Positions 1 through 11,247 are shown, numbered from the stretch's first letter. The stretch is DNA of 64,000 nt from Cercospora beticola (GCF_033473495.1 NC_088936.1:1550001-1614000); one strand, 5' to 3'. Made by a program: numbers and translations. Notes: a model not told the origin generated them from the sequence alone.

Positions 1-260
1 CAAATCAGTCAAATGGCGATGTTAGGGCAAACGGCGATGGTTTTATGTCACTCGATGGCAATGAAGATAAACCAGAGAGTCAGAAATTGCAGGAGGAAAA
101 TGCTACTCTGAAGGCGCAACTCGAGTCGATGAGGAGGATGCAGAAAAAGAGTTTTGAGAAGCTGAGCAAGCTGAGTGACGAGATCCGAAGCCTTTCGAAG
201 AAGCAGCAGAAACGAGGTCAAGCGAATGGGGTCCAGGCGGGCGACGATATAAGTGATTGA
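1..260 (+). CDS. 3' end of a coiled-coil protein gene (partial)
   Basis: The frame beginning at base 3 is open from the window edge to the stop at 258-260, so this is the C-terminal end of a gene that starts outside the window. The visible tail is highly charged. A heptad-like stretch rich in Glu, Lys, Leu and Met (positions about 85-220) should form a coiled coil, and it is followed by a short Gly/Asp tail. The ATG at 45 is only an internal methionine. Family and function cannot be recognised from this fragment. Confidence 0.55.
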   Translation, partial: NQSNGDVRANGDGFMSLDGNEDKPESQKLQEENATLKAQLESMRRMQKKSFEKLSKLSDEIRSLSKKQQKRGQANGVQAGDDISD

Positions 261-616
261 AGAGCTACGCTACAGCTATCAACGATTGTGTGCGGGAAAT
301 ATGCAACATGAGGACAGGAGTAGGAGGTATCTGGGGAGTTCTTGGCACGCTTCATAAATGCAAGGTCGTGCAACCCAGCAGCACGAGCGGCCTTGCATTC
401 CATGAGCCCGCCACCTCGGCTCATCAACCACGTATTTGTTTTGCGTCTCGAGGAAGGAATGTCGAATACACTTCTCGATCTGCGCGGTCTTCTGCGTCCT
501 CTACAGCAACACAGGTTGAGCACTGGGTGCTACCTCACGGTCGACTGTCTTGAGGATACGACCGACGTCGACAGTACTAACACGTTCGTTCTAGCAGCAC
601 CAATTTTTCTGCCATC
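261..616. other. Intergenic, UTRs and promoter
   Basis: This stretch lies between the end of the partial gene and the secreted-protein start. Short ORFs occur on both strands but none has a recognisable product or consistent splice sites. Confidence 0.4.
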
Positions 617-1922
617 ATGGCTTCCTCTCGTTCTCTTGTTGCGATTCTCGTTCACACTTTGGCATATCAGGCAAACGCTCGCCACCTCCACCAGTTCAAG
701 CATGAAGCGATCAATATCCAACGAAGGCAGGTCGGGCCACCGATCGAGGCATCTCCGACCACGACACCTGAGGCTGTAGAGGCGCCTGCAACCAGTTCGG
801 AACCAGTGGTCTTGACCTATCTTACGCCATCTCCTGGCGCGTCTCCTGTCGCCATCACACAACAAAGTCAGCTCGAAACATCCTATGTTCCGCAGTTCAC
901 TCTTTGCGCGCTTCCTCCTGCCGCAGCTTATCCGGTGACTCCACTGCCAACGATGACTACGATGTCATCTCCATGGCGTAACTACTCGCTGTCTATTCCT
1001 CCTGGAAACGGCACCTGCACAACTATCTACAGCCCTACTCAGACCATGGTCTGCGCGACCACCTTGACTGGACTTGTCGAGAAATATACGGTCAGCAGGT
1101 GCGACCAAGACATTACCTTTTCGACCGAATATGGCTATGTTTTAGCGTCTCCTACGGCAGACGCAGATGCCAGTGCACTCGCGACGACAGATGCGACAAT
1201 TACACCTCGTCCAACAGTGCAGCGTTTGACCACTTACTATCTTGCGCCATGGCAAGCTATGACCGCTGGAGAGGCCCCTTCGGACGTTGATCTCAAGGTT
1301 TGCGCCTTATACGCCAATGGCACAGAGGAGTGCATTCACCAATACGAAGTCTGGCGCACCTCTCTGGTCACGGCATCAGCAACTCGCACTACATCAGTTA
1401 ATATCTCCACAACCTTGCACGGTCTCAGCCAAGTCATCGTCGAGACTTATGTCGCGAATGTCACGGAGCAAGTCACCACGTTCTCCATGTCGACTACCAT
1501 GGAATTCGAGTACGCTACAGAGGTCATTACTACCCAAAGAGCGAGTGCGAGCGGTACGATTACGGGGCCGACGAGCTATGTGACTGTCACTTTGGAGAAT
1601 GCTTCTTCGACTTTTCGCCCAACTATAATGTGAGTTTTGCGGGTTTCCGAGAGGACAGCACGGATTTCGAGAGACTGACCTTGAATCAGCACCACGAGGA
1701 CTTCGACCATCCGCCGCACTAGCACTACCACCGTCTACGATGGCTACACCACTGTAACTCTCCCTGACGCGGAGGCGGCTCCTACTGAAGCTCCGGCTTC
1801 TCCAGAGTAAGCTTCTCCCATTGAGCACAGGTTTTCGCGCGACTAATATCAGGGCGCACAGGGAATCGCCGGATTGGGTCTCGATGCTCGGCATACAGAC
1901 TGCGCGGAAGCGAAAGCAATAG
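617..1922 (+). CDS. Secreted Ser/Thr-rich protein
   Basis: The model has three exons: 617-1629, 1690-1806 and 1853-1922. The introns have donors GTGAGT and GTAAGC, and the second has a CTAAT-type branch point before its acceptor. The phases fit and give 399 aa. If the second intron is retained, translation stops at 1810 instead. The protein begins with a hydrophobic signal peptide ending near an Ala-Asn-Ala motif at residues 18-20. It continues with a Thr/Ser/Val-rich body with several Asn-X-Ser/Thr sites and few cysteines, typical of an extracellular or wall-associated glycoprotein. No catalytic domain is recognised. No GPI-type hydrophobic tail is seen: the C-terminus in this model is basic. 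Function unknown. Confidence 0.65.
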
Positions 1923-2531
1923 GTGATTAGACATCAAAGAAGGCGTGAGTGGTCACATTGCTGTATTCAAGAAATGTAGCGCAGGTCGTTTTGCTGTCGA
2001 TTCAATGTGATTGCTCGTCATTGTCCAGGCGTTCCCACGGCATTCCAACTGGTGGATAGAGAAGCGTGTCAGTTCGTGTTGCGCGTGTCATCACTATTGA
2101 ATATCTCCCTCTGACAAGCTACTGTTCCCCTGAACACCGCCTTTGAGGAGAGCGGCTCTTGCGGTTCTTGGTGGCCATTGTGCTCCAAGCATTGCATATC
2201 TGTAGCTGTGGTGCCCTAGGTCGCCTCAGCCGACACTGATGATGATCTATTAATCTTGCTGGTGGCGCTAGACGCAAAAAGCCGAAATGGCTCTGAGTGA
2301 CCGCATGGGAGCAAGCTCACAGCTTGTGCAGTCCGCACACTTCTGCTGTGGTGCTGTCGAAAGCGGAGAATCGTTGGCCAAGAAGGCCAATAGCGCGTGC
2401 TTGCTTCACAGGTGTCATTCCTGCCAGAGCCGATTGTATCTGTACCTCGCGGCGCTGCTTACACATGAGTGGCAAATTTGATCTACGATCGAAGCGCAGG
2501 TTTGGAAAAATCGAGTGTGCAAGATGCGATC
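1923..2531. other. Intergenic between convergent genes
   Basis: About 600 bp between the secreted-protein gene (+) and the Myb-like gene (-). The short ORFs here show no recognisable product. It probably holds both 3' UTRs. Confidence 0.4.
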
Positions 2532-3305
2532 TTAGCGTTTCTGGTATTTCAAGCCTCTCGTCCACCTGTGCTTTAGTGCTACCGGTGTCCTCCCAGGTAG
2601 CATTGTGGCGTGAATGGACTTGTACGTCATGCCTGCTTCGCAACCTTTGACCAATGCTTCGTCCTCCGCGGTCGTCCATCTGTTAAAAGATTGGGTCATT
2701 GGCAACCCCATCGCCCTCGCAGCAGCTTGCAGACCTCTAATTGAGCGCGATGGCATGAGGTGCGCAATTTCCCGCCAGGGCAATCCCTGGCTCACCAAGT
2801 CTCTCAGTTTCTGCTGTTCCTCGTCAGTCCACCTGCATCTGGATGACTGTGTCGTCCCGGGCTCTGGCGGCATGTCCTTTCGTCGGAGCCGGGCAAGTCT
2901 TCTCTCCAACGCCCCCCTCGAGCGTTGTGGCAAGGCTGATAATACTGTGGTCCACGGTTTGCACTCAGACCGTAAGCGCAAGAGTGTTTCATCTTCGGCC
3001 TGGGAGTACGGAGCTTGCTTCTTGAATCTTGTCAAGTTCAATCTCTCTCGACGACGGGTGACAGCATACAACGTACGACCAGGAAACATGTCGGCCATGT
3101 CCATCACCGCGATTTCTTTGGCGCTCAGATCAACCAGCATCTGGTCTTCCTTCGGCGTCCATCGCTGCCGCCTGCTGGTTGATACAGCCGAAGATCGTAT
3201 GAGTGATGCTCCGGACCGTCCAATCGTCGAGGCGTAAGAGAGGATCGGCCGCGCCAAAAGAACAGAAGATGCGTGCTTGCAGCTGGCTAGTATTCTTTGC
3301 CACAT
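2532..3305 (-). CDS. Four-repeat Myb/SANT-like protein, presequence-like N-terminus
   Basis: A 257-aa single-exon protein starting at a true ATG (3305-3303). Four Myb-like helix-turn-helix repeats are visible. Each opens with an aromatic residue followed by an acidic run: W49, Y100, W159 and W210, each followed within a few residues by Glu/Asp-Asp/Glu. Basic patches lie in the presumed third helices, such as the Arg-rich run near residues 83-90 and the Arg/Leu-rich run near 130-142. The first 48 residues contain Arg, Lys, Ser, Ala and Leu but no Asp or Glu, which resembles a mitochondrial presequence. A DNA-binding role is inferred from the Myb fold; targets are unknown. Confidence 0.7.
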   Translation of the reverse strand: MWQRILASCKHASSVLLARPILSYASTIGRSGASLIRSSAVSTSRRQRWTPKEDQMLVDLSAKEIAVMDMADMFPGRTLYAVTRRRERLNLTRFKKQAPYSQAEDETLLRLRSECKPWTTVLSALPQRSRGALERRLARLRRKDMPPEPGTTQSSRCRWTDEEQQKLRDLVSQGLPWREIAHLMPSRSIRGLQAAARAMGLPMTQSFNRWTTAEDEALVKGCEAGMTYKSIHATMLPGRTPVALKHRWTRGLKYQKR

Positions 3306-3805
3306 AATTCAGCTTTGAACAGAAGTCGTATGCAGAGCTCTTCGATTCTCAATCCATGCGTCCCGAACATCCGGCTCCTAATCTCCAGGTGGCCAAATAC
3401 TCCCTCCTCTGTTTCGTGACCAGCGCTATGCAATGTGATCTGACCTCTTGTGTGGGAAAATCTTCTTGATCGTGATGACGCTGCGCCAGATCTTTTCTTC
3501 ACTAGTACATGTCTGTAGCATCATGTCGAAGGAAGTCCAAACTGCAGCGGGCGAATATGCAGCGTCTTGTGTAACAATGTGAAGTGGAGCGGGCAAGAAC
3601 AGGCAGAAATTCGGCGAACGCGAAACTGTCGCGTCAATTATTCAGCAGCGTCCGTGCACTAGAACATCGAGTAGAGTAGAACGAAACAATTGCGATTCTC
3701 TGGCACGACAATACACTATCATATCGTATAATCTCCAACCTTCACCGATGCTACCAACATTCCAATCCTCAAATTTCCAGCCAAGCACTTCCCATCTATC
3801 ATCCA
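3306..3805. other. Intergenic
   Basis: This is the upstream region of the Myb-like gene and the 3' flank of the next minus-strand gene. One 71-codon minus-strand ORF at 3287-3502 overlaps the Myb start and is not supported by any motif. Confidence 0.35.
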
Positions 3806-4843
3806 TCACTCCGAATCATCCGTCTTCTCCCACCATCTTGGCACATGAAATAACCTCGTAACCAAACTCTCCACCTCCTCCCACTGCTCTCTCTCCAGTC
3901 CACCCTGGCCAACAACCCCCTCCCCAATCCTCCCCAACTCCCTCCCAAACCTCTCCTTGAACACCTCCAAATCCCCCAAACTACTATGCCCCTTACCATT
4001 CACAGTCCCCACCAACTTCAACCCCTTATCTCCCACCCTCACAACCTCCACCAAAACCCTCAAAAGCCTTAGATAAAACCTCATATGCCGAATCTTCCTC
4101 ACATACTCCCCCCGCTCTCCTCCATCGCCTTCCGCTTCATCTTCAACACCACTCAACCAGTGCCGAAAGTCCACAGTCGCAGGCACCTCTCCCTGATCTT
4201 CTTTGCCGAGTGCATTTTGACTTTTATCGCGGAGCCTTTCGTAATGATACTCATCCCTGGCAGATTCACCATAATCCAGCGTGAAACAATTCCCGCTATA
4301 GAACAAAGACCGACAGAGTTGCATGTCCAGTCCGTGCTCGGCTTGGATTTTGGCATAAGGAGCCCAGTGGTTGTAAGTGTATGTTGGCCCGAGTGGCCGA
4401 TTTGCGCCTGCTTCCGCGTTACGCCGCCGAGGTTGGATGGTGATGCAGAACCTTCTTAGGCAATCGGGGAGGATTTGCATCTGGAGTTCGGCTGGCAGAG
4501 AGCGGAGGCAGTGCGAGAAGGAGACTTGGGAGATGCCTCGACGGGTCGGATGCAGCTTGCTTTCGGGAGGCATCCGCAACAACGAAGAGGCGATGTTGTC
4601 GGCTCTTTGCACAGTAACGCCTTCGCGGGGTGAAATGTTGTCGAGATCGGATTTAGTAGGATCCATCATCTTTCGTGATTTCGATGTGCGTTCTTCAGCT
4701 TCGCTCTTGTCCGTTCCCCTCTTCATATCGTCGGAATGAGGGGAGGAAGAGACGGTGTGACCTGCGATGCCGTCTTTCTTGTGATCGTCCTCTGTTTCTT
4801 GAAGTCTCCTGAGGAGGTCTTGTGCTCTGTCCTTGATTCCCAT
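3806..4843 (-). CDS. Hypothetical protein with F-box-like segment
   Basis: A 345-aa protein if started at the first in-frame ATG (4843). The frame continues upstream without an ATG, and an acceptor-like CTTACAG lies just 5', so a short upstream exon is possible. The N-terminal 80 residues are charged and Ser-rich, probably disordered. Near residues 112-131 a Leu-Pro-Ala-Glu-Leu motif followed by hydrophobic residues resembles the F-box-like opening of many fungal proteins. The C-terminal part has a basic Tyr/Leu-rich helix and a Gly/Glu-rich region. The last 280 bp are strikingly C-rich on the plus strand (G-rich coding strand). Molecular function is unknown. Confidence 0.6.
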   Translation of the reverse strand: MGIKDRAQDLLRRLQETEDDHKKDGIAGHTVSSSPHSDDMKRGTDKSEAEERTSKSRKMMDPTKSDLDNISPREGVTVQRADNIASSLLRMPPESKLHPTRRGISQVSFSHCLRSLPAELQMQILPDCLRRFCITIQPRRRNAEAGANRPLGPTYTYNHWAPYAKIQAEHGLDMQLCRSLFYSGNCFTLDYGESARDEYHYERLRDKSQNALGKEDQGEVPATVDFRHWLSGVEDEAEGDGGERGEYVRKIRHMRFYLRLLRVLVEVVRVGDKGLKLVGTVNGKGHSSLGDLEVFKERFGRELGRIGEGVVGQGGLEREQWEEVESLVTRLFHVPRWWEKTDDSE

Positions 4844-5293
4844 CTTGTCCTTCGTGAGTGACTGTAAGAGGTGTGAAATGGAAGCGGTGATGCAGCTCAC
4901 TCAATTAATACTTGTCAAGTACCTTTGAAACTCAAAAGATGAGGACCACGCCAGAAAATTCGACCCAAGACTCTACCACGGGTCCGACGACTGCGGCCTC
5001 AGATATGTCATCCCCACCAATCTAGACTCGGTGTGGCCTACAGAGCCGATGGCAGTTGGGGTCTCTTGTGCATCGTTGGCGCACAAGTGGGAAGTCAGTG
5101 ATGTGAACCTGTGCTGCTCGGTATCGGTCGGAGGTGTTCAGCGTCGATGCGAACTTGTCCATCAAATGACATCGCAATCGTCTCACCTACCATCGAATGC
5201 AAAGGATGTGAAGGCTTCCGGTGTCCAAGATAATCGTAGGGGTATCATGTGTTCGTATCTATCATTAGTATACTAATACAGCGCTCAAATCAT
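4844..5293. other. Intergenic
   Basis: About 450 bp between the hypothetical gene and the aquaporin 3' region. No supported gene. It holds the promoter of the minus-strand hypothetical gene. Confidence 0.35.
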
Positions 5294-5737
5294 TCATGGG
5301 ACAGCAAGAGTAGGCTTCCCATTTGCACCTGCCGGTGCGACGCTCCCTGCATCCTTGGCTTTGCTCAGCGGAACTTCACGCTTTTCGTCCTTGAGTGGTG
5401 CAGCGTCACGACTCTCGGCCTTGAGCGGTGCCGCAGATTGCTTCTCGTTTGTGCTTGCTGAAGCATCATGTTTCTCATCCTTTGGAAGTGCAGGGTCGCG
5501 CTTGTCGTCCTTGCTCGGAGGAGCATCATGCCTTTCTTCCTTGGCCGCTGGCATGGCGTCTCGCTTTTCGTCGCCTTTGACTGAAGGCACGTACGGCTTG
5601 CCCGCAATGACCATCTCCCCGGGCAGCTTGCTGGGTGTCGGCGGAATCTCATTCAACGATGGTGTTTTCGCAGTGCTGAACGTATCACTGTCGCTCTTCC
5701 TTCGAGTATCGGGCTGCTCTTTTCTATTGCCGGTGTC
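5294..5737 (-). other. In-frame open extension after the aquaporin stop
   Basis: Directly after the aquaporin TAG (5740-5738) the same frame stays open for 147 codons to a TGA at 5296-5294. There is no ATG near its beginning; the first in-frame ATG is at 5614, inside a Pro/Ser-rich segment. It therefore reads as a C-terminal tail more naturally than as a separate gene. The predicted residues are Lys/Asp/Glu/Pro/Ala-rich. No canonical intron removes the TAG. Stop readthrough, a nonsense mutation, a sequencing error, or chance openness in a stop-poor repeat are all possible. The plus strand is also open here. Confidence 0.4.
5354..5578 (-). repeat. Imperfect ~30-bp (10-codon) tandem repeat
   Basis: Seven or so degenerate units are visible when the frame downstream of the aquaporin stop is translated. 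The unit pattern is Lys, acidic, acidic, Lys/Arg, basic, Asp/Ser, Ala/Pro, then Pro-containing residues. The clearest units are KDDKRDPALP, KDEKHDASAS, KAESRDAAPL and KDEKREVPLS. The unit length of about 30 bp keeps frame, and low stop density leaves several frames open. Confidence 0.6.
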
Positions 5738-7060
5738 CTAGCGACCATAACCCGGATGCATTCCGTTCTCAAGTTTCGACAGGTCGACGTCGTCATGGCT
5801 CTTTTCGCTACGGGTCAGCGGCGCACCAGAGGCTGATGGGGATGTGGCCGGCCCTGGGACATTGGGGGCGCTCGGGACGCCAGTGCTAGGAGGCGTCTGC
5901 GGAAGGCGGTCACCAAAGCCTGGAATTTGCTGTGCAGAGTCCCGGCTGGCAGCTGAGTTGATGGGACTGAGACCTGTTGGAACAGGTCGAGCCACATCAG
6001 CGCCAGTTGCTGCATTGTCCTCATCGAATTCGAAGTGCTCTGCCTCGTGCTCGTTGAAGTCCTGACCCGGGTTTGCAGTCTCATACTCTAAGACCTTGAC
6101 AAAGCGGTAGAATCCAACTGCAAGGAGCGAACCGAGAGCTGGTCCCAGCCAGTAAATCCAGTGAGCACTGGGGAAGGAGCGGAGAACGACGCAAGGACCG
6201 AACGAGCGAGCCGGATTGAGGGAACCTGCGGGAAAAGTGTTAGCTGAACAACCCGAATCTCGGTATCGGCCACGAGAGGACTTACCACCAGTGAAGAAGA
6301 CGCCGGAGAGCTCGGCGATGAAAAGCGCGAGGCCAATGCCGACCGGAGCAATGAAAGTGGCCTTGTGCTTCTCGGCAGCGAGCATGAAGATGGTGAAGAC
6401 GAGCTCGGCGGTGAGAAACATCTCAATGACTGCGAACCATCAGTTTGAGTTTTGGTGTAGCTGCGGTGATGGGCACTCACACAATCCGCGAGCAAGCGAA
6501 GTGCCAGCGCTCAGGTTCGTCGAGACGGCAAGCGGGCCAGGAAAGAGGACCGACACGACCGCTGCGGAAGCGATAGCACCCAGTATTTGAGCGATGAAAG
6601 TAAGAAGCGCTCGCACCCAGTTGATCGCTCCGATCATTGCCAGGCCGAGGGTGACGGCTGGGTTGAATAGACCTGCAATCGTTCAGCTCGTGCATAACAT
6701 TTGTATTGGTTCGACCTGATGCTCACCTCCGCTGATACGAAAGAATACCCATGCGTTCACAGCCAAGCTGAAACCAAAAGCCAGAGCGATGTACATCAGC
6801 ACAGGAGCATTGGGCACTTGACTCAATTCCTCGCTGCCAGCATTCGCTCCAGCTGCTGCGGCATTGGCGACTTGTGTCCCACTGAAGGCGAAGAACAAAA
6901 ACAGGAAGGTGCCAATAAACTCGCCGACCATGGCGATGAAATGGTTGCGAACTCGATTTGGCAGAAATCCTATGAACGGCAGCCTGTGTTCATTCAGATG
7001 CCCGGGCTCCTCTTTATTGCCGAGACCTGGCACGGAGACGAAGGTCTTGTTGGGATCCAT
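5738..7060 (-). CDS. Aquaporin (MIP family water channel)
   Basis: The model has four exons: 7060-6727, 6672-6481, 6429-6286 and 6225-5738. The donors are GTGAGC, GTGAGT and GTAAGT. All phases agree and give 385 aa. Both pore signatures are present: Asn-Pro-Ala in the first half (LFNPAVTLG, split by intron 1) and in the second half (NPARSFGP, just after intron 3). A Ser rather than Asp follows the second Asn-Pro-Ala-Arg, which favours an orthodox water channel over an aquaglyceroporin. Six membrane segments and the two pore half-helices can be traced. The roughly 120-residue C-terminal tail is hydrophilic and acidic then Pro/Ser-rich. The ATG at 7060 was chosen because the membrane core follows at normal distance; the longer upstream frame looks like UTR. 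Confidence 0.9.
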
Positions 7061-8661
7061 TTTATCGGAGGGCGGTAATGCAGCTGTAGAGGAGCTCTGT
7101 GTGATAGGTAGTCGAGCCCGATGGCCGCTCGTGTGCGCGGATATCGATGCCGTAGGTGTATGCTGTGATGAATGTCGCGTAGATATCAGGCTCGTGCGAA
7201 GGGTGTAGGTCAATGTGATAGCTGTGAGGTATGATGGAGAGAAGATCGAGACACGCAGACGGGAGGAGATGGGTGCCACGAGGTCAACACACGCTGGAAC
7301 GCAAGAGCAATGTGCAAAAAGAAGTCGATCAGGCAAGGCTGAAGGACTTTTTGGCAAAAGGGAGCAGCTGAAGACTCACGCCGTGCGCAGTGACGACTGT
7401 GCGCAGTGGAATTGCCGACATGCTTTGAGCTTGTTGGTGCTGGACCGCGTTCACTTTTTTCGGTATGCGTTACACTGAATCGGCTTACGGCCATCCAATT
7501 TTCGTATAGCGGCACAGGCGGATTGTCGATCGGAGGAGCCATCGCTCCAGCAGACGCCCACAGGCGAACCGTTAGACGGAGCGAATCGAAGCCACCCAGC
7601 GAAGCCACACGGCATGATCGGCAGCTGCAACGGCCATTTCGCTCAGCAGCAACGGCGGCAGTGGCCACGGGCGAGGTGCGTGTAGCTGCGACAGGTGCAA
7701 TGATGATGACAAGACGAAGCGTAGAGGAGGGCGTCTGCGGAGTGCAGTAGGGTGGGAGTTCGCGATATTCTACCTGCAGCGCGCATGCCGCCCCGCTGCA
7801 ATCCTTCATCGTATGCTCCCGATCCGTACTGGCTCTGTTGCTGAGCCGCAAGGGAAATGTGCTTCCTCGCGAACGTGGTGGCCGCGGAATGCGGAGGGTG
7901 TTGTGCAAGATGTGCACGAACGAAAATGCATCTCGAAACAACCACATGTCGTCGGACCACGCGTTTGGGAAGAAATCGCTGTCGTCACCAACGGCGGCGT
8001 GTGCATGGGCAAGGATCTCGCAGCTCTGCTGGCACACACGCCACACTGGAGTCTCAGCGTCGTGGATCGCCTCAGGCATGTCGAAGGCAGATCTCCTGCT
8101 CTACGTGAGACGCCAGCATCGGGGCTGCCAGTGTCGTGCAGCATGGGACATGACGTGCGTATCAGCAGACGAGTGTGCATATGTATGTCGCGCTGTTCTG
8201 CCATATTCTTCACTGTCATGAGGTCCGCGAGCCCGTTCGCACGTGATGAGAGTTTTACAGGCCTCCTCCATGACCACGACAAGCAAGGACGTAAGTGTGT
8301 AAGAGCTCCCCTATCATGCTGATTCCTGTTCCTATTCCTGTTCTCCGCTGCACCTCTTCTTGTACATTCTTCCCTCTTCCCCTTCACCTTCAAGCCAACC
8401 ATTCCTGTGTGCCGAGGCCGGCCGTTGTTGCACAGCGAGTCCAGGAAAGAGCGGTCCGCCAGCAGCAGATCGACACATCATCAGCACCCTGATCAGCGCC
8501 ACCTCCAGCCTGCTACCACCACGCTCACCTCGCCATCGTACACTCCTTGACCCCACAATCCTGAACCTCGACCGCGAATGATAACGTGATCGCTGTCGCG
8601 GCGAGGTCGCGTGTCGACCGACTACGTACGACATCCGCGACTCCGTAGCACAACACTCACC
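7061..8661. other. Long divergent intergenic region
   Basis: About 1.6 kb between the aquaporin (-) and the RING gene (+), so it carries both promoters. Several overlapping ORFs of 70-290 codons exist on both strands, but they overlap one another and show no domain or signal peptide. No repeat or RNA gene was recognised. Confidence 0.4.
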
Positions 8662-11247
8662 ATGCGACCCCTCCGCTTCCTTCTCACCCTCACAACCTGC
8701 ATCGTTGCATTCCTCCTTCTCGTCGTTGTGGCTCCCTGGCACAGTGATGACGGACTCGAAGAAGAGCGTGGGGGCTTGGGAGCATACTTCAACTGGCGAA
8801 CACCGTCCAGCTTATTTCCACCCAGCGCCATCATCAGCATAACAGACGACAATTCTACGAATTTTGTGGCCCGACCTGCAGCGTTTGGGCCACTGCTACC
8901 CGCCAAGAGCTTGAGCGGGCAATTGTGGATTGGAAGTGGCTTTGGAAATGACCACTTGGGGCGAGGAGGCTCTGGCGCGGGCGCTGCAGGTGAATTAGGC
9001 TGCAGCGACGTACCGGGATGGGATGACGGGAGCTGGATCGTTGCGAAGAAGCCCGTCAGCGAGAGCAAGAGCAAGAGTGAGACTTCTTCACCGGAAGGCA
9101 AGGGACCTTTGGCAGGCAACAGCAAAAGAGATTATCCTGTGGAGGACGAAGACGAAGAAAAGCCAGAGAAGGAATATCCCACAGAAGACGATGGGACAGA
9201 TGACCATTTACACCATCCACTTCCGGCATCAGACGGCATTCACGTGAACGGGAACTCGGCTGGCAGTACGAAGAAGCCCACCCATGCCGACATTCAGTCT
9301 TTACAGGAAAGTGCTGAGATCGCGGGCAAGGTCGTTCTGCTCAGCCGCGGCGGTTGTGGATTTCTGGAGAAGGTGAAATGGGTACAGCGCAGAGGGGGGA
9401 TTGCATTGATTGTCGGAGACGATATTCGAGGTGGACCCCTGGTGACCATGTACGCACGCGGAGACACGTCAAACGTGACGATTCCCTCGCTATTCACTTC
9501 GTACACCACTGCACAGCTCCTGTCAAGCCTGATGCCGGCGGGTGGCAAGAGTGCTGCTGAGTCGAAAAAGATCGTGATTCCAGCGCTCGGGCAGAAGTCG
9601 TCATCTCGCAAGCCTTCGTCAGAAGACAAACCGAACTTCACCACTACAGCTGCCGGCAGCAAGGCCACTTCTGCAACGCAGGAGAAGCAAGGCGGTGCGG
9701 CGAAGCCAGGTTCAGGAGCGCAGCACAAGGCAGAAGAGGTGCAGCGACAACGTACTGGTTGGCTTGCTTCGCTGTTTGGCAGTCATTCCCACAGCGCTGA
9801 CAGCAGGCGTCCTCCAAGTAGCGGAAAACCGGGCTGGGTGCTGCAAGAAGATTTTGAGGACGACTTGCATGATCAAAAAGCTATCAAGCAAGACTCCATC
9901 ACACCATCATCTTCAGAGTCCGCTGGCACGAAGAAAGTTGGCTCTGATGACGGCTTTGTCATCGGTGTTCAGGACTGGCGGGATCCAGATATGGTCGCCG
10001 AACAGAAAGAACAGCATCTCCAGGATGACGCGTCTCGCTCAAGTGCGATTGCAGAACCCAAAAGCACTTCAGTGGAGGCGCCACTCAAAGGCGGCAGCAT
10101 CACACCTGGCAGTGGAGAATATGGGGAAAGTCATCATGAAGCCGTCGATATTGGCAGTCCGAAGAAAACGGAACCAAAGAAAGATGCACCTATGCTACAT
10201 GCTGAAGAGCAACAAGAATCTGGAGGCTGGTTCGGACGTTTGTTCGGTGCCGGTCATCACCACCCTGAGCAATCACACAAACCTCTTGTTGGCCTTCCGG
10301 CACACCATGAGCAGAACTCACAGCAGCCCACGAAACCCGACTCACACCGAAAACCTCATCTTGCGGAGGGCACGCCACATCATGAGGGTCTGTGGGTTAC
10401 CCTCTCGCCAGCCTCGATGTCTTCGTCGCCCTTCTTTGACACACTATTGGTGCTCGTTGTGTCGCCTCTCGTGACACTGACAGTGGTATATGCACTTCTT
10501 CTACTGCGCTCACGTATACGCAGACGAAGATGGCGGGCACCAAAGTCTGTCGTTGAGCGATTACCGGTCCGGACATATCAGACTATGCCGAGCTCCACTG
10601 CTTCCACGACTTCCATTTCATCACAAGCCAGTGCAACAACACCTCTTCTTCCAGCTTCGCGACCTATCAGCACACGCTCACGCCCGCGAGCACGAACAGC
10701 GTCTGACCTCCCACAAAGCAGTGGCTCTCATTCGGACAGTATGGCCTCACCTTCACTTGAACAAATCGAAGAGAAACGTGCTGCAGGTTTAGCTGAGTGG
10801 CGAAGGCGGTACGGCGGTAAACAACGAGAGTGCGTAGTATGCTTGGAAGAATACATCGATGGCGTCAGCAGAGTGATGAGTCTTCCCTGCGGTCACGAAT
10901 TCCATGCCGAGTGCATGTAAGTTTGCCTGTCACTACCATCATTCACGACAACATACTGACATCCCTTTCACAGCACACCATGGCTCACCACCCGCCGCCG
11001 CACATGTCCTATATGCAAAGGTGATGTCGTTCGCTCTCTTGCGAGGAACGGGGCATCATCTTCGGCAGCCTCGACCCCTTCACATTATGCTCATGAACCT
11101 TATCGAGATGATACAGAAGACGAGGTCGATGTGCAAGAGCAGGCTGTCACATTAGTGAATGATGACCCGGCTTCGCAACAGCCTGTCAGCAGGGAAGACG
11201 AGGCTTTTGAAGATCTGGAAAGAGGTCTGCCGGATAGGAATCGGTGA
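8662..11247 (+). CDS. Transmembrane PA-RING-H2 E3 ubiquitin ligase
   Basis: Two exons, 8662-10916 and 10974-11247 (donor GTAAGT, acceptor CACAG), give 842 aa. The ATG at 8662 lies in a CACC context; the frame upstream has no ATG. An N-terminal hydrophobic signal or anchor (residues 3-24) is followed by a split protease-associated domain with the Gly-rich segment IAGKVVLLSRGGCGF. A long Ser/Lys/Glu-rich loop follows, then one transmembrane helix around residues 592-616 followed by an Arg-rich stop-transfer run. A RING-H2 finger spans the intron: CVVCLEEY, then CGHEFHAEC, then CPIC. The topology matches the PA-TM-RING family (RNF13/GRAIL type), which ubiquitinates cargo at endosomal, vacuolar or ER membranes. 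Substrate unknown. The luminal loop contains two similar Gly-Trp/Leu-Phe-Gly/His motifs. Confidence 0.88.

Noticed and set aside
2614..3237. 207-codon plus-strand ORF
   Set aside because: Antisense to the Myb-like gene with four clear repeats.
5355..5741. 128-codon plus-strand ORF with Ser/Leu repeats
   Set aside because: It mirrors the decapeptide repeat of the minus strand; no signal peptide or independent support.
7210..8402. Long overlapping ORFs (up to 289 codons) upstream of the aquaporin
   Set aside because: They overlap on both strands, have no domain or splice support, and lie in a divergent promoter region.
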